Assembly (NCBI GenBank): GCA_900169235.1
Contig: FWCC01000336.1
Location: 1 to 59,953, forward strand
Length of the DNA: 59,953 nucleotides
DNA from: Zarea fungicola
Lineage: Eukaryota > Ascomycota > Sordariomycetes > Hypocreales > Cordycipitaceae
Direction: 5' to 3'
In this document: piece after piece, positions 19,282-28,489 of the stretch
Position numbering within the stretch: position 1 is the stretch's first letter
Layout: each line of letters starts with the position of its first letter
Position numbers and translations under genes: made by a program
Notes under the pieces: generated by a model
The model's input: only the letters and a program-made list of their open reading frames with translations
Databases searched by the model: none
What the model was told of the DNA's origin: nothing

Positions 19282-19568
19282 GTTTAACTTAGTGTCAGAC
19301 ATCTTGCGAATCATGCAAATGAAACCTACATTTAATCAAATCATGCAAATAGACTAGTGGTCCAATTTAAATCAAATCAAATGAATAAATTCAACTAAAT
19401 AGATTAACTTAATTACATAGATTAACTTAATTATATAGATTAATTTAATTATTTAAATTATTTAAATTGAATGAAACCCCTATTTGATTTAATGCCTGCA
19501 AGACTTAGCATCAAATGAATTGATCAATTCAATCAATCATTCGCAAGATGTCCAACTCTGGTTTAACT
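19282..19568. mobile_element. 271-bp hAT-like MITE with 8-bp target-site duplication
   Basis: The element spans 19290-19560, flanked by the identical octamer GTTTAACT (19282-19289 and 19561-19568). The left end reads TAGTGTCAGACATC, and the right end, complemented, CAGAGTTGGACATC. The core GACATCTTGCGAAT is a perfect 14-bp inverted repeat at 19298-19311 and 19539-19552. The interior is extremely AT-rich with TTAATTA tandem runs and no coding capacity. The ends match the consensus of the element at 15872-15993 (CAGRGYTGGACATC), so both probably used the same transposase. The changed outer bases on the left are C-to-T or G-to-A type, as RIP or drift would give. Confidence 0.78.
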
Positions 19569-19946
19569 TGTGAAACAATAAAATATCCTAATGTAGCACC
19601 CCATTTGTCTAAAACTGTATAAACCTAATAACTCGTTTTTAATGCCCTATATTGATTGAATTACAAAAAACTTAGCCCAAGCTGGCTGGACGCACGTTCT
19701 CGGCAGGCCTCGGGACTGATGTCAGTGCCGATTTGTGCCGCAACAAATATCCACCCCCTGCTTCTCATACTTTCGTAGCGCCTGTTCTATTTCCCAGCTC
19801 TGTTTCTAATTGGTCAGCTGTTGATTTGTTCACGGAAACTATGGTAGGTGCTTCACTGGTCAGACTTTAGACAGGTTTCCTACAAATTGAGGAACGTTAC
19901 TATGGATACCTAAGTACCTCGCTGGCCATAATATACGGGGTTGAGT
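19569..19946. other. Short spacer
   Basis: AT-rich 3' flank of the methyltransferase gene. Nothing recognised. Confidence 0.3.
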
Positions 19947-21108
19947 CTACTTTCTCTGTAACCAAACATGAATCCAGGGAAGCTGTACTCTAGTAGGTCC
20001 AAATAAATTGATGAATAGGTCCACTGCTGTTCTTTTCCACTGAAGTAAGACCTCGTTCCGCTCATCTTCGCGTAGGGAAAGAGTACTGGCAAGAAAGTTC
20101 GTGCAAACTGCATAGCCGGACCCAATCATCTCCTCCGCGTATCTTCGAGTAGTCTCTGGTGTCATACTGTCTCTTTGTAAGCTAATCGAACTTGGATGTT
20201 CGATATTTACTCGCAAAAGTGTCTGTATTGTCCATTGGGATTGAACTTCGTCCAAGCTCAGAGCCAGCCGAACTTGTTCGACTGTTCTCATATAGGATGG
20301 AGGAAAGAAGGCGTCAGCCACGTTTGAAGAAATAACACCGCTTAGTGCCATCTCATCAAGTGCGAGAATAAGACATTTAAAGACTGGAGTATCCCAAAAT
20401 GCCACAGACTCCGTATCGCCAATAAAGCTCAGCAAGAGTGACCCGCCGGGAGCAAATTCGGCAGCCCGAAATCGAAGGAAAATTTTGAAGTCCTCATCTG
20501 CTTGGGCCTCACATGCTGCTTGTCTGTGCTTAATTCTGGAAAGCCTATCGCTGCCTAACTGATCGGACATGGCCTTGGCGGGAATTTGACTAAGCCAATG
20601 CAAGGAACTGAACGAGTAGCCAATGTCGACTGTACCATCTGGCACAACCTGTTTAAAAAAGCTTCGAGCTACCATGAGCGGGAAGACATGAACATGTGCG
20701 CAGATTTTTTGCCACTCCTCGTTTGCTTGGTGAATGGTCTTGGCTAGTGAACAATAGTCGTTGAATATTGTATCACACAGTATGTATGAGATCTGGCGAG
20801 GATATGCACAGCTTTCGAGTTTCTCATTGAACTTTACGCAATTTTTGATGATCAAGGACATTGGTAAGACTCTGAGAAAGAAATATTAGTGAGAAATAAT
20901 TTGTAACTTGAATATGCAACACGGACGAGTTTCTTCCTTCAGAAGAGCCGTAATCAATGCATGTAACCTTTTGCCTTTGTGGTATCAAGCCTTTTAAATC
21001 CGCGGGTAGAAGAGCAAGTGCATTTACACTGGCGGCATATTGAATGCTTGAGTTGTCATTATAGTGGCCACCTTTTGCCATTGAAACTTCCAAGTCTGGA
21101 GTCACCAT
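19947..21108 (-). CDS. SABATH-family carboxyl methyltransferase-like protein (about 365 aa)
   Basis: Two exons: 21108-20927 and 20871-19947. The intron (about 20872-20926) has a good ACTAAT branch site and CAG acceptor, but two weak donors are possible (GTCCGT at 20926 or GTTGCA at 20920), so that boundary is uncertain by two codons. SABATH landmarks are clear: G-G-H-Y-N-D-N-S-S-I-Q-Y near the N-terminus, the SAM motif I-D-Y-G-S-S-E-G-R-N-S, and S-F-S-S-L-H-W-L-S-Q-I-P in the middle. The family methylates carboxyl groups of small acids (salicylate, jasmonate, indole-acetate and gibberellins in plants) using SAM; fungal members are less studied. Next to P450s and another methyltransferase it fits a tailoring role. 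The substrate is unknown. Confidence 0.8.
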
Positions 21109-22025
21109 TTTTGCAAAATAGAATGATGCCGCGGTGAGAGGCAAGAACACTCCAAGAGGAAACTCAGGAGTTTGATGAGACTCAAAGGTATTGATAAGGT
21201 GCAAATTACACGTCGCGGCTGTTGCGTTATATTGAAGAAGTAATACCAAACAGTGAGGAAGGCGGTGACAAGGAGCGCCGTCCATGGTCTCCGATTCCTG
21301 TCGGGTCATATGAGCCGGCAGTTAACAACACGATCTGCAGAAAAATAACCCACCTGGTTTCACATTACATACTTATGAGTAGGATGAGACAAATATAGTA
21401 TATGATGCCGCTTTTGTAGCATTGAGTTGCTCATGCTGTAAGTAAGTACACGAATATTCTACGGTATGAATTTGGTCATTATATTAGAGGTCAAGTTTTC
21501 ATGACGAGCCGAATAGACAGTGTACTTGGTTTTGTGTCCTACTCCCTCATAATACCCTTATCTTCTTCACCTACTAGCATTCATTCGCATATTTGTTGTA
21601 GCTTGACTTTGTCGATATACTATTGTCTCTCTGTTAGTGCGTTGTTTTGCTTCTTGCTTAGCGTCCGACATCCTAACTTCTCAATAAACAGCGTAAGAAT
21701 CAAAATGTCAGTCAAAGTAAAGTCACCTGACGACAAGATCCGCAAAAATGTCTCAGAAAGAAGAAAAAATAAAAAATAGGAGAGGATTGCCTACCTATGA
21801 ATATGTGTGAGTGTTTGTGTGTGTTTGTTTTAATGTCTGTATGCAGGACCTGGTGTAGGCATCGACATCTTACCTATGCCGCTAGACACATTGGCTCCTG
21901 TTCTGGGTAGGTATTAAGTAAACTTTACCTATGGAAATCCGAACGGGCATTTTAATGTCACCAAATTTAGCTATGACGAGTCTCACTCGCAGAAGGCGTA
22001 TCAAATAGGAAGGGCAATGCAGCCG
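21109..22025. other. Spacer with a possible short basic peptide frame
   Basis: A pyrimidine-rich leader (21590-21700) ending ATCAAA precedes an ATG at 21705 opening 24 codons of very basic peptide (K-I-R-K-N-V-S-E-R-R-K-N-K-K) to the stop at 21779. It might be the first exon of a small gene, but no convincing donor or second exon was found. A GT-rich run follows at 21805-21830. Confidence 0.3.
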
Positions 22026-23033
22026 CTAACTTCTGGTTGCAAGAACTATGACAAGCGGAAACTCTACCCTGGTTTCGACACCTTTCAGCTCCTTGTCTAA
22101 AGTATCCCAGAGCACCTCAAGCTCGGGATCCGGGACTTTGGGCATAAAAGTGCCAAAAAATCCTTTGAACCAGGTAATACCCCGCATGGCGCACCATTCC
22201 TCGTCGACACCGTGCCAAATTCTCTTCTCTCTCTCTTTCACCCGGCTCTCCCCTACTCTTTCATTAAACGCAAACGATGTAATGCCATCGGAATTAAAAT
22301 ATAGTCTTTTGATGCTTTTCCAATCAGCCTCTGGAAACTCCAAGCCATCCATTGCAGTGTTACACAGCTTGAAAGCACGATCGTACAAATGGCCAGTGGC
22401 ACATCTTGAGTGCTGGGTCCAAAGCTTCATCCACGTGCGCTGAGCCGCAGTGTTGTTTTTTATCTTTGGCACGCTATAATGACAAATGGCAAGCGTCCCG
22501 TTTCGTTTAAGCTGTCGATGAAACTCTTGAAGAGAAGCGACTGTGTCAGTCCAGTGAATGCATTCACAACATGTAATCAGATCGACGGTCGCTGACTCCA
22601 ATGTGCTCCTTTCAGCAGGTTCCTTGAGATATGCATATTTGTCTCTAGCTCCAGCAATGCTTCCAACATTATTAGACAGCATCTCTCGAGCAAGGTTGAC
22701 GTAGCCGTCATTCGGATCAGATACAACCACATGATCAAAGGTGCGTGCGAGGTGTGCCGATACTACACCACAGCCAGCACCAACATCATGTGCAATGGAA
22801 AACAATGCCCCGGGCTTCGTTGCGTGATATTGATACAAGCGTTTGAAGAACGAAGCCGGATATCTTGGGCGATACTCGAGATAGTCATTCCAAACCACGC
22901 CATGCTTTGCTGAAAACCCCAGTTCATTTGTCTCTGCAGATGCCTGCGTTCGGCCGGTGGATAAGTTGAAGTCGGTAGTTTCAGTGATGCCAGTATCGTC
23001 TCTTGAAGCGGGGAGATTGAACATGGCCGCCAT
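22026..23033 (-). CDS. Class I SAM-dependent methyltransferase, trans-aconitate methyltransferase (TMT1/Crg1)-like (335 aa)
   Basis: An intronless 335-residue frame. W-N-D-Y-L-E-Y-R-P-R-Y-P opens the domain, as in yeast Tmt1/Crg1 relatives. SAM motif I is D-V-G-A-G-C-G-V-V (about 82-90), an acidic residue follows motif II (V-V-V-S-D-P-N), and D-L-I-T-C-C-E-C-I-H-W is the post-I motif. No signal peptide or membrane segment, so it is cytosolic. Tmt1 methylates trans-aconitate and related acids; Crg1 methylates small terpenoid-like molecules. In this neighbourhood it may methylate a cluster product or detoxify it. Family is solid, substrate inferred only. Confidence 0.85.
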   Translation of the reverse strand: MAAMFNLPASRDDTGITETTDFNLSTGRTQASAETNELGFSAKHGVVWNDYLEYRPRYPASFFKRLYQYHATKPGALFSIAHDVGAGCGVVSAHLARTFDHVVVSDPNDGYVNLAREMLSNNVGSIAGARDKYAYLKEPAERSTLESATVDLITCCECIHWTDTVASLQEFHRQLKRNGTLAICHYSVPKIKNNTAAQRTWMKLWTQHSRCATGHLYDRAFKLCNTAMDGLEFPEADWKSIKRLYFNSDGITSFAFNERVGESRVKEREKRIWHGVDEEWCAMRGITWFKGFFGTFMPKVPDPELEVLWDTLDKELKGVETRVEFPLVIVLATRS

Positions 23034-23758
23034 TTTCTGCCATTTATTTCAACGAGCTAATGAATAAGTTTATTAGAGCTGGGTTTTGATGGCTAAATAG
23101 TGAATAACCTTGTTGGGCATTCGCAGTTTTGTTGTAAACTTCGGATGCTAGGCTCAACATGTGCTCAGTAGTCACCTATTGGAAACAACAACCAAAACCG
23201 CCACATCTGTTATTGCTTTTGATCCGTGGCTGAACTTTTGCATGCCAATGTCTTGGTGGACAATGCACGGGGTACGCATGCGGCAAAGCTCCTTTGACAC
23301 GTAGCATTTTTGACACGTCGCTTCTTTGACACGAAACATGTTTAACACAAAAACATGTTTGAAACCTGTGACCAGCCGAAGCAAGAATCGAAGCATCGTC
23401 ACAAATGCGACTCGCGAGAGTAAGTCGTGTATAGTATGGGTGGAAATGCTCCTAGTGCGTGTTTAGCTCCACGGGCTTTTCTGAATGACAAGATCTAGAA
23501 AGCCCGAAGCTACTTACTCTTGCTGTACCTAGTAATGCAAGGGATGGCAGTTATAGTGCACTGGTGTTTTTTTGTTTTTCGGTCACCCATTAACTACGTA
23601 ACTATGTATAATATTTTAATAATGTATATCAAGGCCTACATTGCGTCATGCACGTCTCTGAAGCCACTCAGTTCGTTTTCGTGCTCTGTCTTCCACAGCA
23701 CTCTTTACACTTCATAAACAAGCCCCGTCACCAAGTCTCGCCTGTAGCTGTTGGGAAA
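23034..23758. other. Divergent promoter region between the methyltransferase and the fusion gene
   Basis: A repeated TTTGACACG occurs at about 23292, 23322 and near 23308 (TTTTTGACACG), three copies within 45 bp (23290-23335), which could be a cluster of regulatory sites. No gene is visible. The frame of the next gene is open upstream of its chosen start but carries no domain there. Confidence 0.4.
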
Positions 23759-26194
23759 ATGAAGCTGACATCTTTTGACGTACAATGCTCTCATTTTAAT
23801 GTTAATCTTTCACACTGGGATACAGTTTTTCCCCACTGGGGAATAACTTTCCCGCCCAGATGTGCGACACGAATCCATTGCTTTGCCCTTTCGCAAAGTT
23901 TGGATAAAACAAACTTGATACATCAGCTCCAAATAGCCTTCTATCATACTGTCAGAAGGCTGCCGTTTCTCGCCGGGTCGATCATGCCTCCACTTCCAGA
24001 TAATCCGCCCTGGCACCATAGGCTGATTCCTAAAGGAGCGGCCCGCCTCAACATCAAAACTCTCAGTACTATCAGTTTCGCGGAACTGGAAAAGGAAAAT
24101 TTCGCGCAACACTTATTCGATAGCCAAGCTCTCTGTCCTAACCTCCAAGAGGAAGACAGCGGGGGTTCGCTGGAAAATTCTGTGGCTGTTTGCAAAATGC
24201 AGGCAAATTTCATTAATGGCGGCCTGCTGCTTGTCGTCTCCGTCTCTCACATTGTCGCAGATGGTCGTGGAGTGACTGATATCGTCAAGATATTTGCCAA
24301 CAACTTCTGCAAAGCGCAAGCAGGTGATATCGGATATACCTTGGCGCTGCCCCTGACTGATTATCGTTCAGACAGACGGCAAATTTTAAAAGGCAATGCC
24401 TCCCTATGCTGGTCAATAGATATGCACTCAGCCTGGACCTCGTCACCCCCTGCTGTCGCCAATGAGTTGAGCTGCCAGAGAGCTGAGATATACTGCCGCA
24501 CGTATCGCATTAGTGCTGAATCACTAGCAGCGCTAAAGAGAACTGTATCTTCTGCAGTAAGTTCCAGCATGGGCTGGGTTTCTACCAATGATGTCATTTG
24601 TGCATTTATCTGGCGTGGTGTCATGGCCGCACGCCATCGTGCCGGGCTATTTCATGCAGACAATCAGGTCCACCTTGCTCAGTCTGTTGATTGTCGCGAA
24701 AGAGTTGGCATTTTTGAGACATACTTTGGCAATACCGTATATATGACTCAAGGCTCTATAGCGTTTGCCAAACTATGTGATCAAGAAACTGGGATCGCTA
24801 CTGCTGCGCAACTCTGTCGGAAACAGATAAACGAGGTTAGTGGGGATCTCCTGAAAGACTTGGTTAGGCACGCCGAACAAGCAGAGGCAGGGACACAAGC
24901 TAGGATGAGGATAGCTGAACACTTGTTCACCACCGGCATTATTGTCACCAGTCATTTCAAGTTTGGCTTGAGCGAAGTGGACTTTGGCCCAGCTGTTCGG
25001 GGGAGTCGCATAGCATCTTTCAGACTCCCTGGGAATACGATTATGGCTGGCACTGCGGTTATCCTTCCGAGACTGGAAGATGGCAGCTGTGAGTTTATGG
25101 TATCAGAACAGCAATGTACCTTGAACTGTTTGATGGAAGATGGTCTCTTCCATTATCATACAAAGATGAATAATGAAGGAATACGAAACCCGATATTTAT
25201 GGATCAAAACCACCCATTACCATCATCTCTTCCGGTCATCAGTCTCTCGGGTGGGGACAACAAAGCGGCAGAGGGAGCTCACGAATCTGGGTCAGGCATG
25301 ACAACCCAAACTGTCGCCGTTGGCACCGTCAGTCTTATCGACATTACTACTCTACCAGCGCAGCATATGGGGTTGATTAAAGTCATAACACTGAACCACC
25401 CAAGTGCAAAAAATGCTCTCGGTCTACAACTATTGCGGCAATTGCGAAGAGAGGCTGAGCAGTTGCATGAAGAGCATCATAAGCACCCTAATCGGACCAG
25501 GGCTGTTATTGTGGCAAGCGCAGTAGACGGGGTTTTCTCTGTCGGCGCAGATTTAAAGGAACGAGCGGCTATGAACAGCTCGCAGATTAATGACTACCTT
25601 GAGTTGCTGCGCATAACGACATCCAGGCTAGCAGTGTTACCGATTCCAACTATTGCGGCTGTGGCAGGCTTTGCTTTAGGAGGTGGCCTTGAACTGGCTC
25701 TATGCTGTAGCTTTCGTGTTTTTTCTGCTGATGCTATTGTGGGATTACCCGAGACGAGATTAGGAATCATACCTGGTGCCGGTGCCACCTATCGTCTTCC
25801 AGAGCTCATTGGACTCTCGCGTGCAAGAGAGCTAATTTTGTCAGGGCGCCGCATTCAAGCGGCAGAAGCATTGTCGATTGGGCTTTGCAATAGTGTGGTG
25901 GATACTGATACGCAACTGGGGGAATCTAGACCACATCAGAGTCCGCCTTCAGAATCTTGTGCTCAACTCCCCAAAACAGCACGGACTTGCACAATGGAAG
26001 GCGCCATCAACTTTGCTCAGGAAATATGTAGCGGTGCTCCGCTGGCCACTAAAGCAGCGTGGGAGGCCTTATCCAATAGCCCTTCTGCTGCGAGAGAGGC
26101 TTCTCTATATGGATCACTGCTAAAAACTGATGATCGTCTTGAAGGTCTAGCATCTTTTCTTGAAAAACGTCGAGCGACATTCGTTGGACGGTAA
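23759..26194 (+). CDS. BAHD-type acyltransferase fused to an enoyl-CoA hydratase/crotonase domain (811 aa)
   Basis: One uninterrupted frame joins two enzymes. Residues 1-about 500 are a BAHD/transferase-family acyltransferase with H-I-V-A-D-G at 164-169 (catalytic HxxxDG) and D-F-G-P at the DFGWG position; it would transfer an acyl group from a CoA thioester to an alcohol or amine. After a roughly 35-residue Ser/Gly/Thr linker, residues about 535-811 form a crotonase: N-H-P-S-A-K-N-A-L, G-A-D-L-K-E-R (first oxyanion-hole segment), G-F-A-L-G-G-G-L-E-L-A (second, with Glu), and P-E-T-R-L-G-I-I-P-G-A-G with the second acidic residue. That resembles methylglutaconyl-CoA hydratase (AUH). The start at 23759 gives the usual acyltransferase N-terminus. 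The fusion suggests coupled making and transfer of an acyl-CoA; that is inference. Confidence 0.88.
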   Translation: MKLTSFDVQCSHFNVNLSHWDTVFPHWGITFPPRCATRIHCFALSQSLDKTNLIHQLQIAFYHTVRRLPFLAGSIMPPLPDNPPWHHRLIPKGAARLNIKTLSTISFAELEKENFAQHLFDSQALCPNLQEEDSGGSLENSVAVCKMQANFINGGLLLVVSVSHIVADGRGVTDIVKIFANNFCKAQAGDIGYTLALPLTDYRSDRRQILKGNASLCWSIDMHSAWTSSPPAVANELSCQRAEIYCRTYRISAESLAALKRTVSSAVSSSMGWVSTNDVICAFIWRGVMAARHRAGLFHADNQVHLAQSVDCRERVGIFETYFGNTVYMTQGSIAFAKLCDQETGIATAAQLCRKQINEVSGDLLKDLVRHAEQAEAGTQARMRIAEHLFTTGIIVTSHFKFGLSEVDFGPAVRGSRIASFRLPGNTIMAGTAVILPRLEDGSCEFMVSEQQCTLNCLMEDGLFHYHTKMNNEGIRNPIFMDQNHPLPSSLPVISLSGGDNKAAEGAHESGSGMTTQTVAVGTVSLIDITTLPAQHMGLIKVITLNHPSAKNALGLQLLRQLRREAEQLHEEHHKHPNRTRAVIVASAVDGVFSVGADLKERAAMNSSQINDYLELLRITTSRLAVLPIPTIAAVAGFALGGGLELALCCSFRVFSADAIVGLPETRLGIIPGAGATYRLPELIGLSRARELILSGRRIQAAEALSIGLCNSVVDTDTQLGESRPHQSPPSESCAQLPKTARTCTMEGAINFAQEICSGAPLATKAAWEALSNSPSAAREASLYGSLLKTDDRLEGLASFLEKRRATFVGR

Positions 26195-27070
26195 GATGTA
26201 TAGGTGATGGACATGAGATATAAGACAGCTTGTGTCTACTACTGTTTACAAGGATAAGTTGGCATTACTGAACTGGTCGTTGGTCCGTCATGTCGTTTCC
26301 CTTTCGCACCGGTGATGGCGCTGAAGCAGGCGCTGTAATACAGTAGGGAAAGTACCTAAGCAATGTCACTTACTGCTGCAGCCAAAAAGAATTTAAAAAA
26401 AAAATCAAAAAAAAAAATCGGTATGCAGATGCAATGTCACGTACTGAGGTCCTTTGTACGTATGGACCAGATTTAAGCCGATGCCTAGAAGGGTGCATTT
26501 CTTTCTCTCAATACTTTAGCAGCTACTTGCATATCTACACGCTCTCCAGCGACCGCTCGAACCACTGGCAGGAGGCTGGTAGTGAACAGATGCACTGTAT
26601 TGCCCACTATAATTATACTGCTTACCTCGCCTTGTTAGGCGATGACAGTGCTGCAACGTCTATCCACGGTAAAGCAAAAGGGAGGCGTGGACTTTCATCT
26701 ACTAGGTTTTATTTTAGTACATGACCTCATTTCCAGTTCCCACATTTAGCCACCACGGCGTATTCTCAGGAGAGGCATCGCCGGGCCGTGTGGATCTCTG
26801 GTTGATCCATGTGGACGCCATCTCCACCCCAAGTTTTGAGCCTCTTCAAGATCAGGCTGTCGAGCGCTGCTCTTCGTACCACAATGGCGCGCTGACTATA
26901 AGTGAGTCATTTCCAAGGAAGGAAAGAAAAAAAATCGAGCGTAAAATACTATATTAGCCCATCTGGTGACCGTAATCTACTCATCCAAACCCGCGTCACT
27001 TGCACAACACCAAAACTGCCCTGGACCCACTTCCGTCCATTCTCACCACCATTTTCTCGAATCGCAAACC
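26195..27070. other. Spacer with poly-A tracts
   Basis: A-rich runs lie at 26395-26417. Frames at 26434-26724 and 26721-26957 have no recognisable feature. The last 100 bp are C-rich (CACCACCATT) and look like a fungal 5' leader of the glycosyltransferase. Confidence 0.35.
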
Positions 27071-28318
27071 ATGACTGACGCCCTAGACTTTCAGTACGAC
27101 GTCCCAAAGGGCCTCTACCGTATTCCAGCTGAGCTTTTGGATACACGGCCTGATGCTGAGGTGGACCGAGACTTGGTGGCGTACCGGCCAGTTACCGATG
27201 ACAAAAACATCTGGTTCTTCTGGCACAATGGCTACGAAAATATGTACCCAACCGCGCAGCGCACTGTGCGCGCCTATCATCGACGCTTTAGCAAACTTGG
27301 CTGGCAGGTTCGTGTCGTGAACCGCGAGCCAGGGTCGCCGTTGAACATTACTAGCTTTTTCGACATTGCGGACCTGGACATGTTTCCGACTGCGTTTCGC
27401 GACAGCACCATTGGCAGCGACTACCCTGCACAGGTGAATTCAGATCTGGTGCGGTTCCCGCTGCTGCTCCGCTACGGTGGACTCTACGCCGATACGGGTG
27501 TGCTGCCGATTGGGGACCTCGACCGCCTCTGGAACGAGACGGTGGCGAATCCCGCGTCGCCCTACGAGGTCTTTACCTTTGGCGAGCCCAGCGGCGGCCA
27601 GACGGTGACCAACTACTTCATGGCGGCGCGGCGCAACAATGCAATGTTTGAGCGCTGCCACCGGTTCCTCATCAAGCTCTGGGCAGAAGGGGGCGGCCGG
27701 ACCAGTCCCAAGGATACGCATCGGAGCCCCCTGTTCAAGGGCCAGCCGCTGTTTGGCGAGGGCAACGACGCCTTGTCCTGGACGGAACCAGACGGCCGCA
27801 TCGTGACTGCTGATGAGGGCCGCCGCATGCTTACTGATTATCTGTTCCAGGGTCAAGCGATCAACATGGTCATGGGGACAGTCGACGACAGGGATGGCTG
27901 GAATGGCCCCCAGTACGGCAGAGATCATATTTTTGCCATTGATTTTCTCACGGGCAGTCAGTTAATCAACCAGCTCACTGGCTGGAGCGGACCGCGGCAG
28001 TTTGAGCTGCTGTCCAAGGCGCTGCCGGCGGCGGGCGAGGCAGAGAACGAGGAGCAACGGGAGGCCAGGAACATTGTGGAGCAGTGCCTGACGACGAGTT
28101 TCGCCTTTAAGCTGGCGACGGGCCTGATATTGCGAGTCATGGGGGATACGCTGGGCACGCTGTGGAAGAAGAATGCAGGCAGCGATAATGTGCCAGGGAC
28201 CTATGCGCACTGGCTGCGTTATGCGACGACGTATTTTAGCCAGAGTCAGCTTCCCAAGCCGGTGAGTGTGTCTTGGGCAGAACCCATCAAACGGGGGTCC
28301 CTGCTCAACGAGGAGTAG
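27071..28318 (+). CDS. Capsular-polysaccharide-synthesis/GT32-type glycosyltransferase (415 aa)
   Basis: An intronless frame. I-W-F-F-W-H-N-G-Y-E-N-M opens the transferase fold, Q-V-N-S-D-L-V-R-F-P-L-L-L-R-Y-G-G-L-Y-A-D-T-G-V carries the nucleotide-sugar/metal site (residues about 121-143 from the chosen start). Most GT32 relatives have D-x-D there; this copy has D-T-G, so the second acidic residue is missing or supplied elsewhere. No clear signal peptide or membrane anchor is seen at the start (27071), unlike Golgi GT32 enzymes. C-rich codon use differs from the AT-richer cluster genes upstream. It could glycosylate a metabolite or a surface polymer. The family is likely, the acceptor unknown. 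Confidence 0.75.
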   Translation: MTDALDFQYDVPKGLYRIPAELLDTRPDAEVDRDLVAYRPVTDDKNIWFFWHNGYENMYPTAQRTVRAYHRRFSKLGWQVRVVNREPGSPLNITSFFDIADLDMFPTAFRDSTIGSDYPAQVNSDLVRFPLLLRYGGLYADTGVLPIGDLDRLWNETVANPASPYEVFTFGEPSGGQTVTNYFMAARRNNAMFERCHRFLIKLWAEGGGRTSPKDTHRSPLFKGQPLFGEGNDALSWTEPDGRIVTADEGRRMLTDYLFQGQAINMVMGTVDDRDGWNGPQYGRDHIFAIDFLTGSQLINQLTGWSGPRQFELLSKALPAAGEAENEEQREARNIVEQCLTTSFAFKLATGLILRVMGDTLGTLWKKNAGSDNVPGTYAHWLRYATTYFSQSQLPKPVSVSWAEPIKRGSLLNEE

Positions 28319-28436
28319 ACTTGAAGAAGAGCTGCCTTGCAGAATAGAAGAAGAAGAGACACCCAAATCCAATAATTAAATATAAATAAATAAATAAAAA
28401 TGGAAAGAACTCGATACTTTAATTGATTTTTTTTTT

Positions 28437-28438
28437 AA

Positions 28439-28488
<50 letters not shown>
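28437..28488. repeat. (AT)n(GT)n compound microsatellite
   Basis: About 11 AT repeats followed by about 15 GT repeats. The GT run ends at 28488, directly against the complement of the TAG stop codon (28489-28491) of the minus-strand peptidase gene, so it lies in that gene's immediate 3' untranslated region. Confidence 0.95.
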
Positions 28489-28489
<1 letters not shown>

